Part shown: positions 1 through 6,558 of the stretch, piece by piece
Numbering within the stretch: the stretch's first letter is position 1
Layout of the letters: every line of letters begins with the position of its first letter
NCBI GenBank assembly: GCA_030448225.1
Contig: JAUJNJ010000112.1
Location: forward strand, 1-12,569
DNA length: 12,569 bases
Source of the DNA: Phycisphaerae bacterium
Lineage (GTDB): Bacteria > Planctomycetota > Phycisphaerae > Tepidisphaerales > Tepidisphaeraceae
Reading direction: 5' to 3'
Translations under genes and position numbers: made by a program
Notes under the pieces: model-generated
What the model was told of the DNA's origin: nothing
Databases searched by the model: none
What the model saw: only the letters and a program-made list of their open reading frames with translations

Positions 1-1240
1 ACGCGTCCTGCCCAAGAGAGTTGCCCCGGGCGTTGCGACGCTGCGTAGCCCCCGCAACCTGCCCGGCGGCGTTGAGCTGCTGGGCAAAGCCAATGCGGAA
101 CGTGCCGCCGTTGGAGGTGTACTCATACCCGCTGCCGGTCAGGCCGATTCGCTGGGTCCTCGTGCCGTCGAACAGCCACGCGTCTTGCCCAAGATCCGCC
201 GTCTGGGGCGTGGTGCCCGAGGCGTTGTAACGCCGCGCAGACCCCACGACCTGCCCGGCGGCGTTGAGCAGCTGGCTCGCGCCATAGCGGTACGTGCCGC
301 CGCCGGTGGTGACGAACTCATACCCGCTGCCGGTCAGGCCGATCTGCCGGGTCGCCGTGCCGTCGAACAGCCACGCGTCTTGCCCAAGATGCGCGCCCGA
401 GGCGGTGTAACGCCCCGCAAGCCCCGCGACCTGCCCGGCGGCGTTGAGCGCCTGGGCAAGGCCACCGCGACCCGTGCCGCCGGCACCGTCGAAGTTGCTG
501 ATGTCGTGCCGAGGACGGTCAGGCCGATCTGCCGGTCGCCGTGCGTCGAAACAGCCACGCTTCTATCCCAAGACGCGGCCCAGGCGTTATGGCGATCCGA
601 AAGCCCGCGACCTGCCCGGCGGCGGTGAGCAGCTGGGGAGGCCAAAGCGGAACGTGCCGCGTCCAGGCGAGGAACTCATGCCCGCTGCCGCTCGAAATCG
701 ATCCGCTCGATCGCCGTGCCGTTGAACAACCACGCGTCTCGCCCAGATCGCCGCCCGAGGCGCGTTCGCCAGCGCAGCGCAGCCCCATGACCTGCCCGGC
801 GGCGTTGAACAGCCCGCCAGCGCCCAAAGCGCGGAACGTGCCGCCGCGGTACGGTGGACGCGGCCTCCATACCCGCTGCCGGTCAGGCCTGATCAGCTTC
901 GGTCGCCGTTCCCGTTGTACAGCCACGTGTCTCGCCCAAGATCGCCGCCCGAGGCGTTGCAGCGCTACCATCACCTGGACCTGCCCCGCGGCGTTGAACT
1001 GCTGGGTTGACCAAAGCTTGTGCCGCCGGCACCGTCGAGATTGCTGATCTCGTACCCGGTGCCGGTCAGGCTGATCTGCTGGGTCGCCGTGCCGTTGAAC
1101 AGCCACGCGTCTTGCCCGAGATCGCCGCCCGAGGCGCTCCGACGCGCGACCCCGCGGCCTGCCCGGCGGCGTTGAGCTGCTGGGGGATGTTGGGCGATAA
1201 AGCCATCACCGGAGGTGAGCCTCGTACCCGCTGCCGGTCA
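1..1240 (-). repeat. Seven imperfect direct repeats of about 180 bp
   Basis: Units begin about every 177-191 bp, measured on the shared CTGCCCGGCGGCGTTGAG box. A second box, ACGCGTCTTGCCCAAG on the plus strand, recurs near 1, 178, 372, 556, 731, 928 and 1105. They are the DNA form of the protein repeats in the gene above. The copies differ by substitutions and by small indels that break the frame. Confidence 0.85.
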
Positions 1241-1250
1241 AATGATCTCG
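1..1250 (-). pseudogene. Broken HAF/DUF3466-type repeat protein gene (partial)
   Basis: Read on the minus strand, this stretch holds seven copies of a unit of about 180 bp (60 residues). Each has the core LNAAGQVxG, then RYNASGxxLGQDAWLFDGT, then a GLTGSGYE-like segment. The CTGCCCGGCGGCGTTGAG signature recurs near 59, 250, 430, 612, 791, 980 and 1157. The pattern matches the 'probable extracellular repeat, HAF family' type found in surface or secreted proteins, which would place the intact product outside the cell. No single frame stays open across more than about one or two units: the frame changes in nearly every repeat. I therefore call it a pseudogene, or a badly sequenced gene. The window starts inside a unit, so the C-terminus is missing. 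I could not find a start codon with a signal peptide upstream of the last repeat (1250-1450). Family assignment is fairly secure; the state of the gene is not. Confidence 0.68.
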
Positions 1251-1690
1251 GTGATCGTGGCCAGCCCTCCGGCCGGGGGCGTCTCTCCCCCACGGGTCGA
1301 CGCTGCGCGCCCGCGGCCAGCGCGCCAGCGCTGAAGGTGTATTTTCAGATTACGCTTGTTGACGAACTGCTTTGCATCTGCCCGGTCTCCACATAAATGC
1401 CCCGATCCGACGGCTGCTACCCGGCAGCGCGCGTGCATCACCCTCAATGTTCAACGACGGCCGCGGACGTTTCCCGACCGATGCGATCGCGACCCAACAT
1501 CGCGACGCCGTCGACGGCTGATTGTCATGTTGCCAGCCCGAGAGATCTGCCCCGTCCCCATGCGTGACCGTGGTCCCGCACGTCCCACCTGTGGCACACG
1601 GTAGGGCAAATCGCGAACATAGCAAGCCTCGGCAAAAAGCCGGCGCAGGGCGCAGAAATCCGGCCAAGCGCAGAAACGAGAAAGGCAGCC
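1251..1690. other. Region without a supportable gene
   Basis: Short ORFs exist on both strands, but their translations are low-complexity and show no motif, and no convincing Shine-Dalgarno and start pair is visible. The right part (about 1600-1690) is less GC-rich than the rest. It may have carried the 5' end and promoter of the minus-strand HAF-repeat gene, but I cannot show that. Confidence 0.5.
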
Positions 1691-1691
1691 G

Positions 1692-1762
1692 TGTAGGTGG
1701 GGCCTGCCCCACCTTCCCTTGTGCGCGTTGGTGGCCGATCCAAAGGGTGGGGCAGGCCTACA
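1692..1762. repeat. REP-like inverted repeat pair
   Basis: A near-perfect palindrome, GGTGGGGC-CT-GCCCCACC, lies at 1696-1713 and is preceded by TGTA. A second arm, GGTGGGGCAGGCCTACA, lies at 1746-1762 and is an inverted copy of the left arm with a few bases missing. The pair encloses about 32 bp. The arrangement resembles short intergenic palindromic repeats of the REP/BIME type. Whether other copies occur elsewhere in the genome cannot be seen here. Confidence 0.6.
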
Positions 1763-1830
1763 TCGTTGAGCCCACCGTTCTCGTCAGGACAAAAGCGGGA
1801 CACCACGGGACATTTCGTGAATGGCTTGCC

Positions 1831-1850
1831 CGCCCACCGGCCGGTGGGCG
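1831..1850. terminator. Perfect 20-bp palindrome, possible terminator
   Basis: CGCCCACCGGCCGGTGGGCG is its own reverse complement. It lies about 86 bp beyond the stop of the minus-strand glycosyltransferase remnant (stop at 1936), so it could end that transcript. There is no T-run on either side, so it could equally be a protein-binding site. Confidence 0.3.
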
Positions 1851-1868
1851 CCGCAGGGGGTCGCCGCC

Positions 1869-1920
1869 GGACGGGGGCGGGCGGACGGGGGCGGGCGGAC
1901 GGGGGCGGGCGGACGGGGCG
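1869..1920. repeat. G-rich 14-bp tandem repeat
   Basis: The unit GGACGGGGGCGGGC occurs three times without change (1869-1882, 1883-1896, 1897-1910), followed by a partial fourth copy. All G-runs are on the plus strand and closely spaced, so the tract could fold into a G-quadruplex. It is also a likely site for copy-number slippage or sequencing error. Confidence 0.85.
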
Positions 1921-1935
1921 CGGGGCGTCGGCGGG

Positions 1936-2115
1936 TTAGCCCGGCGGGGCGAGCGCCTGGCGGTATTGCGGGCGGACCGAGGCCCAGGCGTACCGCTCGC
2001 GGACGGCGCGGAGGCCGCCGTCGACCAGCCGGCGGCGGTCGGGGTCGGCGATCACCCGGTCCATCGCGGCGGCCGCCCGTCGCCCGACCGCGGCCTGCTC
2101 GGCGACTGGCACGAC
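1936..2115 (-). pseudogene. 3' remnant of a probable glycosyltransferase
   Basis: The last 55 or so codons read AAAAMDRVIADPDRRRLVDG, then GLRAVRERYAWASVRPQYRQ and a TAA stop at 1936-1938. This is the typical C-terminal helix of GT4/GT1-type glycosyltransferases: a VLADPxxRxxLxxxGxxxVxxRYsW pattern, then a short amphipathic end. Further upstream in the same frame the resemblance stops. I see neither the donor-sugar-binding ExxG-type segment nor the rest of the fold, so most of the gene is missing or lost in frameshifts. It faces opposite to the gene train that starts just to its right. It may be the host gene cut by an element insertion. Identification rests on one helix only. Confidence 0.42.
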
Positions 2116-2188
2116 CCCACCTGCGAGAACCATGTAATGCCCGCAGGACGCCGCGCGCGGTGGCGACGCCTGCTCGACCGGCTGCTCC

Positions 2189-2232
2189 GCGGCCGCCTTT
2201 CCCGCATAACCCGCTCGGGGTGTGAGGGACGG
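2189..2232 (+). repeat. Gene-junction motif, copy 1
   Basis: Matches the recurring motif: GCGGCCGCC, TTTCC, GCATAA, CCCGC, a GG-rich part, then GGAC. The inner CCCG-CT-CGGG can pair. It is the first copy in the window and marks the left end of the plus-strand gene train. Confidence 0.55.
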
Positions 2233-2282
2233 CCGGACGGCCGGACCCCAGAGCACGGAACTCCCCGCAAGGCCCGCCCCGC

Positions 2283-2323
2283 GGGCCGCCTCGTGGTGCC
2301 ACGCCCCGGGCGGAAAGCAGCCC
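2283..2323 (+). repeat. Gene-junction motif, degenerate copy 2
   Basis: Keeps GGCCGCC at the left and CGCCCCG plus GGCGGAAAGCAGC at the right, but lacks the TTTCCGCATAA centre. The right half is nearly the same as in copy 6 (GGTGGAAAGCAGC). It is the weakest member together with copy 4. Confidence 0.35.
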
Positions 2324-2382
2324 TGCCGCGCTGATCCCGCCCCCGACCGTCGACCGCTTCGAAAAGCCGCCTCGCGGCGGCC

Positions 2383-2814
2383 GTGCTCGACGCCGGCCGC
2401 GCGTTCGACCACGTCGACCGCCCGTGCCGCCGCGTCGCCGGCGTGCGCCTCGGCCGCGTCTCGCTGTTCCGCGACGGCCGCGGCGGCGCGTTCCTCGACT
2501 GGCCCGGCGACTTCGCGTTCTTCCCCCGGCCTCGCCCATCGTCCAGCGCGCTCGAGCGCGCCCCTGCCGCCGTTCTGAGGACCGCCGGCGCTGCCACCCA
2601 AGAACCACTACCTCGCCCGCGGCAAGACCCCCTTCGCAACGGCTCGTACTACCGCGTCCGGCCGCGCAGGCGGCACGAGGACGTCGTCACCCACTACATG
2701 GGCGGCGATTACATCGGCACAGTCGAGCAGGCCCCGAGGGCCCGAAGAAGCGCGATTCGACAAGGCCGCCAAGCCGCTGCTGCAAGTGCTAGACCACCGG
2801 AGAAGACCCCGTGA
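2383..2814 (+). pseudogene. Unknown gene, probably frameshifted
   Basis: One frame stays open over 143 codons, but I doubt that it is one true protein. The stretch around 2640-2735 reads NGSYYRVRP then HEDVVTHYMGGDYIGTVE, which looks like real coding sequence. A second piece (EARFDKAAKPLLQVLD, about 2740-2795) lies in another frame. Frame changes within the gene would explain this. The stop TGA at 2812-2814 overlaps the GTG of the next gene (GTGA), a normal coupled junction. The upstream part (FDHVDRP, SLFRDGRG) may be a different gene. I recognise no family, no signal peptide and no membrane segment. Confidence 0.35.
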
Positions 2815-3247
2815 CGACCACGCTCAAGACCGACGACGAACTCGAGACCGCCGACAGCACCTGCTCAAGGGCGAGCTGGGCCACTTCATCGGCGGCCGGC
2901 AGAAGAGATCCTGCTGCACTTCCTGCGCGCAGCGAAGACGCGACTGGTTCGCAACGATGCTCAACGACCTGCAACCTACCGGGTCGCGACCATGCCCGTC
3001 ACCTACGGCCAGCAGGGCCTCGGCGACGACGCGATCATCGCCTCCACTACTTCGGCGGCGGCCGGATGAACTGGTGGATCACCGAGAAGGACGACGGCGA
3101 CACCACGGCATGCAGCCGCCTTGACCTGTTCGGCGACGGGGCAGATCGGCTACGTCTGCATCGACGAGATCGTCGAGAACGACATCGAGATCGACCTGCA
3201 CTGGACGCCCAAGCCTGAAGGAGTGCGGCGGCCGCCGTTCCGCGTAG
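2811..3247 (+). pseudogene. DUF2958 family protein, frameshifted
   Basis: A GTG start at 2811 follows GGAG by 8 bases and overlaps the previous stop. Joined across frames, the product would be about 145 residues: LLKGELGHFIGG, then TRLVRNDAQRPATYRV, then VTYGQQGLGDDAIIAS, HYFGGGRMNWWITEKDDGD, GQIGYVCIDEIVENDIEIDL and HWTPKPLKECGGRRSA-stop. The WWITEKD, GYVCIDEI and DLHWTPKP-LKE segments are characteristic of DUF2958, a small protein of unknown function common on plasmids and integrative elements. The first 30 residues (LLKGELGHFIGG) recall the DUF6876 start, so two genes may be run together. At least four frame changes are needed (near 2880-2935, 3045, 3110 and 3213). The stop TAG at 3245-3247 lies inside a gene-junction motif. 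Confidence 0.62.
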
Positions 3248-3274
3248 CGCCCTTTAGGTGTGGCCGGTGCGACC
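3228..3274 (+). repeat. Gene-junction motif, copy 3
   Basis: GCGGCCGCCGTTCCGCGTA is identical over 19 bp to the copy at 7867-7912. It is followed by GCGCCC, TTTAGG and, after a short gap, GACC. The TAG of the motif is the inferred stop of the DUF2958 gene. Confidence 0.6.
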
Positions 3275-3308
3275 GGCCCGCACCCGCGTCTATCGCCACG
3301 GAGGATTC

Positions 3309-3748
3309 ATGCCGGAGATCGTGACCGACAAGCAGGAGAGCGTTCGACCGCGTCCACGACTGGTTCATCGCCCAGGGGAAGAGCCCAGCACGTCGCCCGA
3401 CGGCGTCGTGACGATGTACCGGACCGGCGACGGCCGGCGCGACGATCGGCGTGATGCTCGGCGACGCGTACAGCCCGCGCTCGAGGGCAGCTCGATCGAG
3501 GACCTGATCGCCGACCGCCACCCGCTGGCGCCGGCTGCTGGCCGCGGTCGGCGGCGACGTGGAGTTTCCTGCGCGACATGCGGCGACGCACGACATGCTC
3601 TCGACCAGGCGGCATTCGGTCGCGACTTCGCCCGATGCAGCTCAGCGTGCTGGCGTACCGCCACAAGCTCGAATACAACTCGTCTAAAGAGAGCTCAGCG
3701 GCCCAGGTCGGTCGTGACACGCCGGAATCCAGTGTGAACGCCCGTTAG
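3309..3748 (+). pseudogene. Conserved phage/plasmid-type hypothetical protein, frameshifted
   Basis: ATG at 3309 follows GGAGG (3300-3304) at only 4 bases. Pieces in different frames join to MPEIVTDKQE, FDRVHDWFIAQGKSP, DGVVTMYRTGDG, TIGVMLGDAYSPALEGSSIE, DLIADRHPLA, VGGDVEFLRDMR, THDML, and QLSVLAYRHKLEYN, ending at TAG 3746-3748. The order 'helical start, YR-G-DG, GVMLGDAYSPALEG, small helical end with H-D' is that of a short hypothetical protein common in phages and plasmids, with no known function. No catalytic motif is seen. Several frame changes are needed between 3340 and 3680. Despite that, the ribosome binding site and the stop region are intact, and the next gene-junction motif follows 23 bp after the stop. 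Confidence 0.5.
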
Positions 3749-3770
3749 TCCACGAGAACGTAGCCGACCC

Positions 3771-3812
3771 GGCCGCCCGCCTTTCCCCGCGCCCCCGACT
3801 GGCCGAACCGCA
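3771..3812 (+). repeat. Gene-junction motif, degenerate copy 4
   Basis: GGCCGCCCGCCTTTCC, then CCGC, GCCCCCGACTGG and CCGAACCGCA. The left half agrees well with copies 1 and 7; the TAA is missing and the right half is only partly kept. It follows the stop at 3748 by 23 bp, the same relative place as other copies. Confidence 0.4.
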
Positions 3813-3907
3813 AAAAGAAAAACCAAGAGCGGCGACAGCCGTCGACCAGCCGCCCGCACGCGCGAGCGGCTTGCCGTCTGCGCGGCTCTTCCCCGAAGGA
3901 CAGCCCG

Positions 3908-4183
3908 ATGATCCCCACCGCGCCGGCGCGCTCGTGCGCACCGTCGGACCGGCGAGGTCGCCGTCGCCGCGGCGTCGCGACCACGGCCCCCGCCGGCCGC
4001 CTCCCCCCGCGAGTGCTGCGGCGAAGTGCTCTGCGGGAGTCCACGTCGTCGACTTCTACGCGGTGAAGCTCGGCGGGCACAGTCGATCGACAGGCCGCGG
4101 ACGCCGGCGACGTGCGGTGGTACGCGGCGAGGACCTGGTGCTGCCGACAACGTCCGACCCGCGCTGACCCGCCTTTCGCATAA
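3908..4183 (+). pseudogene. Small unknown gene, frameshifted
   Basis: ATG at 3908 has AAGGA (3896-3900) at 7 bases. The starting frame ends early at TGA 4064-4066. The most protein-like pieces lie in other frames: TGEVAVAAAS, CCGEVLCG, HVVDFYAVKLGGHS and VDRQAADAGDVRWYAARTW, the last ending at TAA 4181-4183 in the same frame as the start. This fits a product of about 90 residues with several compensating frame changes. A Cys pair (CCGEVLC) could hint at a metal site. No family is recognised. The TAA lies within gene-junction motif copy 5, as in two other genes here. Confidence 0.35.
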
Positions 4184-4208
4184 CCCCGCTAGGACGGAAG
4201 CACGGACC
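4168..4208 (+). repeat. Gene-junction motif, copy 5
   Basis: CCCGCCTTTC, GCATAA, CCCCGCTAGGACGGAAGCA, then CGGACC. CUUUCG and CGGAAG can pair as RNA (one G-U), closing a loop of about 16 bases. The TAA is the inferred stop of the small gene before it. Confidence 0.62.
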
Positions 4209-4234
4209 CGGCCGACCGACAGCCCGGCGACCTC

Positions 4235-4272
4235 AGACCGGCCCCCTGCGACGTCGCGGGGCCGGTCTTTCT
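4235..4272 (+). terminator. Strong intrinsic terminator
   Basis: AGACCGGCCCC (4235-4245) and GGGGCCGGTCT (4258-4268) form a perfect 11-bp stem. The apical part, GCGACGTCGC, is itself a palindrome and extends the hairpin with a 2-base bulge. TTTCT follows directly (T-run 4266-4272). It sits between gene-junction motif copy 5 and the gene at 4297, so that gene needs its own promoter or read-through. Confidence 0.78.
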
Positions 4273-4296
4273 GTCCCCTACACCGGAGTCACACGC

Positions 4297-4914
4297 ATGA
4301 GCACCGCCACCACCGCCAGCCCGCTCGACCTGCTCGAACAGATGGCCGCCAGTGCCGCGCGCCAAGGGCAAGAAGGAGGAGCTGAACGTCGACGCGTCGC
4401 CGGCCTCGTCGCCCGCTGGCAGGCGGCGAAGGCCGACGTCGACACGGCCAACTCGCTGCTGGAGACGATCGAGGCGCTGATCGCCGAGGCCGCGCCAAGC
4501 AACGCCGAGGCCTGCCGGGCCAGCGGCTGCCTCGAGGCGAGCGTGAAGGTGAACGGCAAGCTGCTGTTCGCGCAGACCAGCCGCTACGGCAAGCTGCCGG
4601 CGACGCGGCTCGCTTGACCTCGAGGCGTTCGGCGTCGACGAATTCCGGCGGCACTTCCCGAGCCAGATGAAGATCGAGATGACGCCCGCGGCGGCAACGG
4701 CCATGCCGTTCCTCGCGCAGTTCATGACCCATCATGATCGGCGCGTCCGGGGCGGAGGCGTTCAAGACGCGGTTCCAGGTGACGCGCGACCTGCACGAGG
4801 TCTCCCACGTTCCACGCCGACCTGACGCTCAAGCCCGAAGTGGAGAAGAAGGCCCAGCCCTTCCTCGCCGACCAGACAATCACGCCCTCCCCCCCCAGCC
4901 TCGGGGGGGGGTGA
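4297..4914 (+). pseudogene. Conserved plasmid-type protein, frameshifted
   Basis: ATG at 4297 follows GGAG (4285-4288) at 8 bases. The first frame runs 106 codons, but the true product is probably about 205 residues: LDLLEQMAA, GKKEELNVDA, VAGLVARWQAAKADVDTANS, LLETIEALIAEA, ASVKVNGKLLFAQTSRYGKL, LDLEAFGVDEFRRHFPSQMK, AEAFKTRFQVTRDLHEV, FHADLTLKPEVEKKAQPFL, DQTITPSPPSLGGG and TGA at 4912-4914. The first half is helical and may be a coiled coil (residues about 30-70). The second half alternates strand and helix. I have the impression of a protein type seen on planctomycete mobile elements, but cannot name a family. At least four frame changes are needed (near 4365, 4390, 4605, 4725-4730 and 4810). 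It lies 86 bp before the ligase gene, same strand. Confidence 0.5.
4889..4911 (+). terminator. C8/G9 hairpin at the gene end
   Basis: Eight Cs (4889-4896), loop AGCCTC, nine Gs (4903-4911) form a very stable stem that overlaps the last codons of the preceding gene. There is no T-run after it; a GC-rich tract follows to about 4975. It could pause or end transcription, and the homopolymers are also a likely site for sequencing error. Confidence 0.4.
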
Positions 4915-5000
4915 CCCCGGGGGCGGCGGCGGCGGGCCGGGGTGGGCGGCCCCGGCGGCTGGCCCGCGTCCCGACCCGTCACCCCGCCCAAGGAGCCTCC

Positions 5001-5576
5001 GTGCCCATCGAGCGTTACCCCGACAAGCCCGTCCGTTCGACCCCGGCCGTCTTCCCGTCGCTCGTGCGCGGGGAGTGGCTCGGCCAACTGAAATACGACG
5101 GGTGGCGCACGCTGATCGAGCGCACCGCGGCCGGCTGCACCTACACCAGCCGCGAGGGGAAGCCGATCCCGGTGTCGGCCGCGGTGCGGGCCGCGCCCGA
5201 CGCGGCGCTGGCGCACCTGCCCGAGCGGACGATCCTCGACGGCGAGTGGATGGCCCGGCGCGCCGGCGTGGTCGACGAGCGGTTCTGGCTGTTCGACGTG
5301 ATGCGCCACGGCCGGACGTGGGTCGTGTCGCTGCCGACCGAGGCGCGGTTCGAGATGCTCGGCTCGGCGGTCCCGCACGGCCTGGTCGTGCCGTTCACGC
5401 GCAACGACTACGCCGGCCTGTTCGATCAGAGCAAGCTCGACCCGGCCTGCGAGGGGATCGTGCTCAAGCGCGCCGACAGCGTCCACATCGCCAGCGTCCG
5501 CGGCTGCGCGAACAACCCGAACTGGATGAAGGTGAAGTGGCGGGACGGCTCCGACGGCCAGCGCCGCGTGGCGTGA
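5001..5576 (+). CDS. ATP-dependent DNA ligase, adenylation domain only
   Basis: A 191-residue product that starts at GTG 5001 with AAGGAG (4990-4995) at 5 bases. It shows the nucleotidyltransferase motifs of ATP-dependent DNA ligases in order: motif I KYDGWR with the AMP-accepting Lys31; SR at 50-51 (motif Ia region); DGEW at 80-83 (motif III); FWLFDVM at 95-101 (IIIa); EGIVLKR at 151-157 (IV); WMKVKW at 175-180 (V) with Lys177 and Lys179. The family joins nicked DNA after forming an enzyme-AMP intermediate. Usual ligases add an OB-fold after motif V; here the protein ends 11 residues after motif V, so neither an OB domain nor an N-terminal DNA-binding domain is present. Either a partner supplies the missing part or the enzyme acts as an unusual nucleotidyltransferase. 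The reading frame is clean, unlike the genes to its left. It converges on the toxin-antitoxin pair, with a hairpin between. Confidence 0.88.
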   Translation: MPIERYPDKPVRSTPAVFPSLVRGEWLGQLKYDGWRTLIERTAAGCTYTSREGKPIPVSAAVRAAPDAALAHLPERTILDGEWMARRAGVVDERFWLFDVMRHGRTWVVSLPTEARFEMLGSAVPHGLVVPFTRNDYAGLFDQSKLDPACEGIVLKRADSVHIASVRGCANNPNWMKVKWRDGSDGQRRVA

Positions 5577-5582
5577 GCGGCG

Positions 5583-5608
5583 GCGGCCCGCAGGAAAGGC
5601 CGCTATTT
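5583..5608. terminator. Possible bidirectional terminator between convergent genes
   Basis: GCGGCC (5583-5588) and GGCCGC (5598-5603) pair across a 9-base loop; TATTT follows. It lies in the 26-bp gap between the ligase stop (5576) and the antitoxin stop (5603) and overlaps the latter by one base. The stem is short, so strength is uncertain. Confidence 0.4.
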
Positions 5609-6166
5609 CCGCGGTCGGCCATCGGTGTCCACTAAGGTATGCCGCACGCGCGACGCTGCCATCCGGTTCGTTCCTCCGGCGCCGGTCCGCCGCGCGAGCT
5701 TCGCCCGCCAGCGATCCGGCTGGGCGTTCACCTCTTCCAGCAGGCGGCGCGCCATCGCGTTCGGGGCCCGCGTTCCCAGTTCCCACGCGCGCACCAGAGA
5801 CAGCGACGTGCCGAGCACGTGGGCGAACACGGCTTGGCTGACGTTTAGCAGGTTGCGCGTCCGCCGCACGGCCGCCGCGTCGAACGCGCCGGGTTCCCGG
5901 GGAGTCTCGACCGTCCGCACCGTGAACCGCTCTGCCGTCGTCCGGGTCATCGCGGCGTCGGCGGCGCCCCGCAGCGCGTCGATAATCCGCTGCCCCTGGC
6001 TCTCGCGACGCGACGCCCGAACGGAGTCGGTCACGGCGGACGCGACTCCCGTTATCGGCCCGCCCGCGACTTTCTTCCGGGTCGCGATGTTGTTGGCCAC
6101 GAAACGGCCCGAGTGCGCCGTCGTCGACCTGGTGCGTCCTGCCTTGCCTGCTGCCTTTCTAGCCAC
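5603..6166 (-). CDS. higA: HigA-type antitoxin, helix-turn-helix protein
   Basis: A 187-residue frame starting at GTG 6166. Residues about 95-150 (FDAAAVRRTRNLLNVSQAVF, then AHVLGTSLSLVRAWELGTRA and PNAMARRLLEEV) are an XRE/HTH domain of the type in HigA/NadS-like antitoxins, with the usual SQxxFAxxLGxS...WExGxRxPxxxARRLL pattern. The gene overlaps the toxin stop by 8 bases, so the two are translated together, toxin first, as usual for higBA. The family usually has about 100-110 residues and begins near the segment GQRIIDALRGA (residue 58). The first 57 residues are therefore an added basic, Ala/Thr-rich tail; a later start is possible, but the overlap favours GTG 6166. The product would bind and neutralise the toxin and repress the shared promoter. 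Confidence 0.8.
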   Translation of the reverse strand: MARKAAGKAGRTRSTTAHSGRFVANNIATRKKVAGGPITGVASAVTDSVRASRRESQGQRIIDALRGAADAAMTRTTAERFTVRTVETPREPGAFDAAAVRRTRNLLNVSQAVFAHVLGTSLSLVRAWELGTRAPNAMARRLLEEVNAQPDRWRAKLARRTGAGGTNRMAASRVRHTLVDTDGRPRK

Positions 6167-6551
6167 GTCCGCCTCGCTTTCGGTTCCGGGGGATGATGTC
6201 CTCTGCGCCGCTGCGGATCGCCTGCCCGAGGAACGTCAACGCGTCGCGGATGCCGTCGCGTTCGGCCGCCGTGAGATTCGCCTTCTCGTTCTTCGGGAAC
6301 ACGGTCACGAGGTAGATCCGCTCCGCGTGCGGGAATACCGCCAGCCCGACGCGCACCGCCCCGCGTTTGCCGGTGTGCCAGGACGGGGGGGCGAACCGCA
6401 GCTTGCGGAGCCCTCCGGTGCCGGCCACGACGGGAATCGTCGTAGGCGACACCATCGCCGCCGCCTCCAGCGCGGACAGGTCCCCGTCGGTCAGCCTCAT
6501 CGCCGCCCACTCGTTTCGGAATAGCGGGAGATGAATCAGCGACCAACGCAC
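6159..6551 (-). CDS. higB: HigB/RelE-type toxin
   Basis: A RelE/HigB-fold product of about 130 residues, with WSLIHLPLFRNEW at the start, GTGGLRKLRFAP (about 45-56), KRGAVRVGLAVFP (about 61-73), IYLVTVFPKNEKANLTAAER (about 77-96), and a basic end. This is the order of HigB2/RelE-like mRNA interferases: start strand, GxGGxRKxRxA, KxGGxRVxYY, YLLxxYxKxxKxxLxxxE. The second glycine of the GGxRV element is Ala here. I chose GTG 6551 (two residues before Trp) because the predicted promoter puts the transcript start at or next to it; an ATG at 6572 in the same frame lies upstream of the -10 box. Its stop (TAG 6159-6161) lies inside the antitoxin gene. A ribosome-dependent RNase is expected from the family; not shown here. 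Confidence 0.8.
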   Translation of the reverse strand: MRWSLIHLPLFRNEWAAMRLTDGDLSALEAAAMVSPTTIPVVAGTGGLRKLRFAPPSWHTGKRGAVRVGLAVFPHAERIYLVTVFPKNEKANLTAAERDGIRDALTFLGQAIRSGAEDIIPRNRKRGGRG

Positions 6552-6558
6552 CGCGCCG

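Noticed and set aside
1..1240. CRISPR array from regular repeats
   Set aside because: The period of about 180 bp is far too long, the spacers are themselves similar, and the units translate to a protein repeat.
1784..2608. Open minus-strand frame of 274 codons, and overlapping long frames at 1936-2639
   Set aside because: Arg/Gly/Ala-rich low-complexity translations. Only the last 55 codons of the frame ending at 1936 look like a protein family; the rest is not supported.
4722..5786. Minus-strand frame of 354 codons over the ligase gene
   Set aside because: Antisense shadow: the plus strand holds the complete set of ligase motifs with a Shine-Dalgarno site; the minus translation has no recognisable feature.
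5625..6524. Plus-strand frame of 299 codons opposite the toxin-antitoxin pair
   Set aside because: The HTH and HigB motifs on the minus strand explain this DNA; the plus translation is Arg/Ser/Ala-rich and lacks a ribosome binding site.
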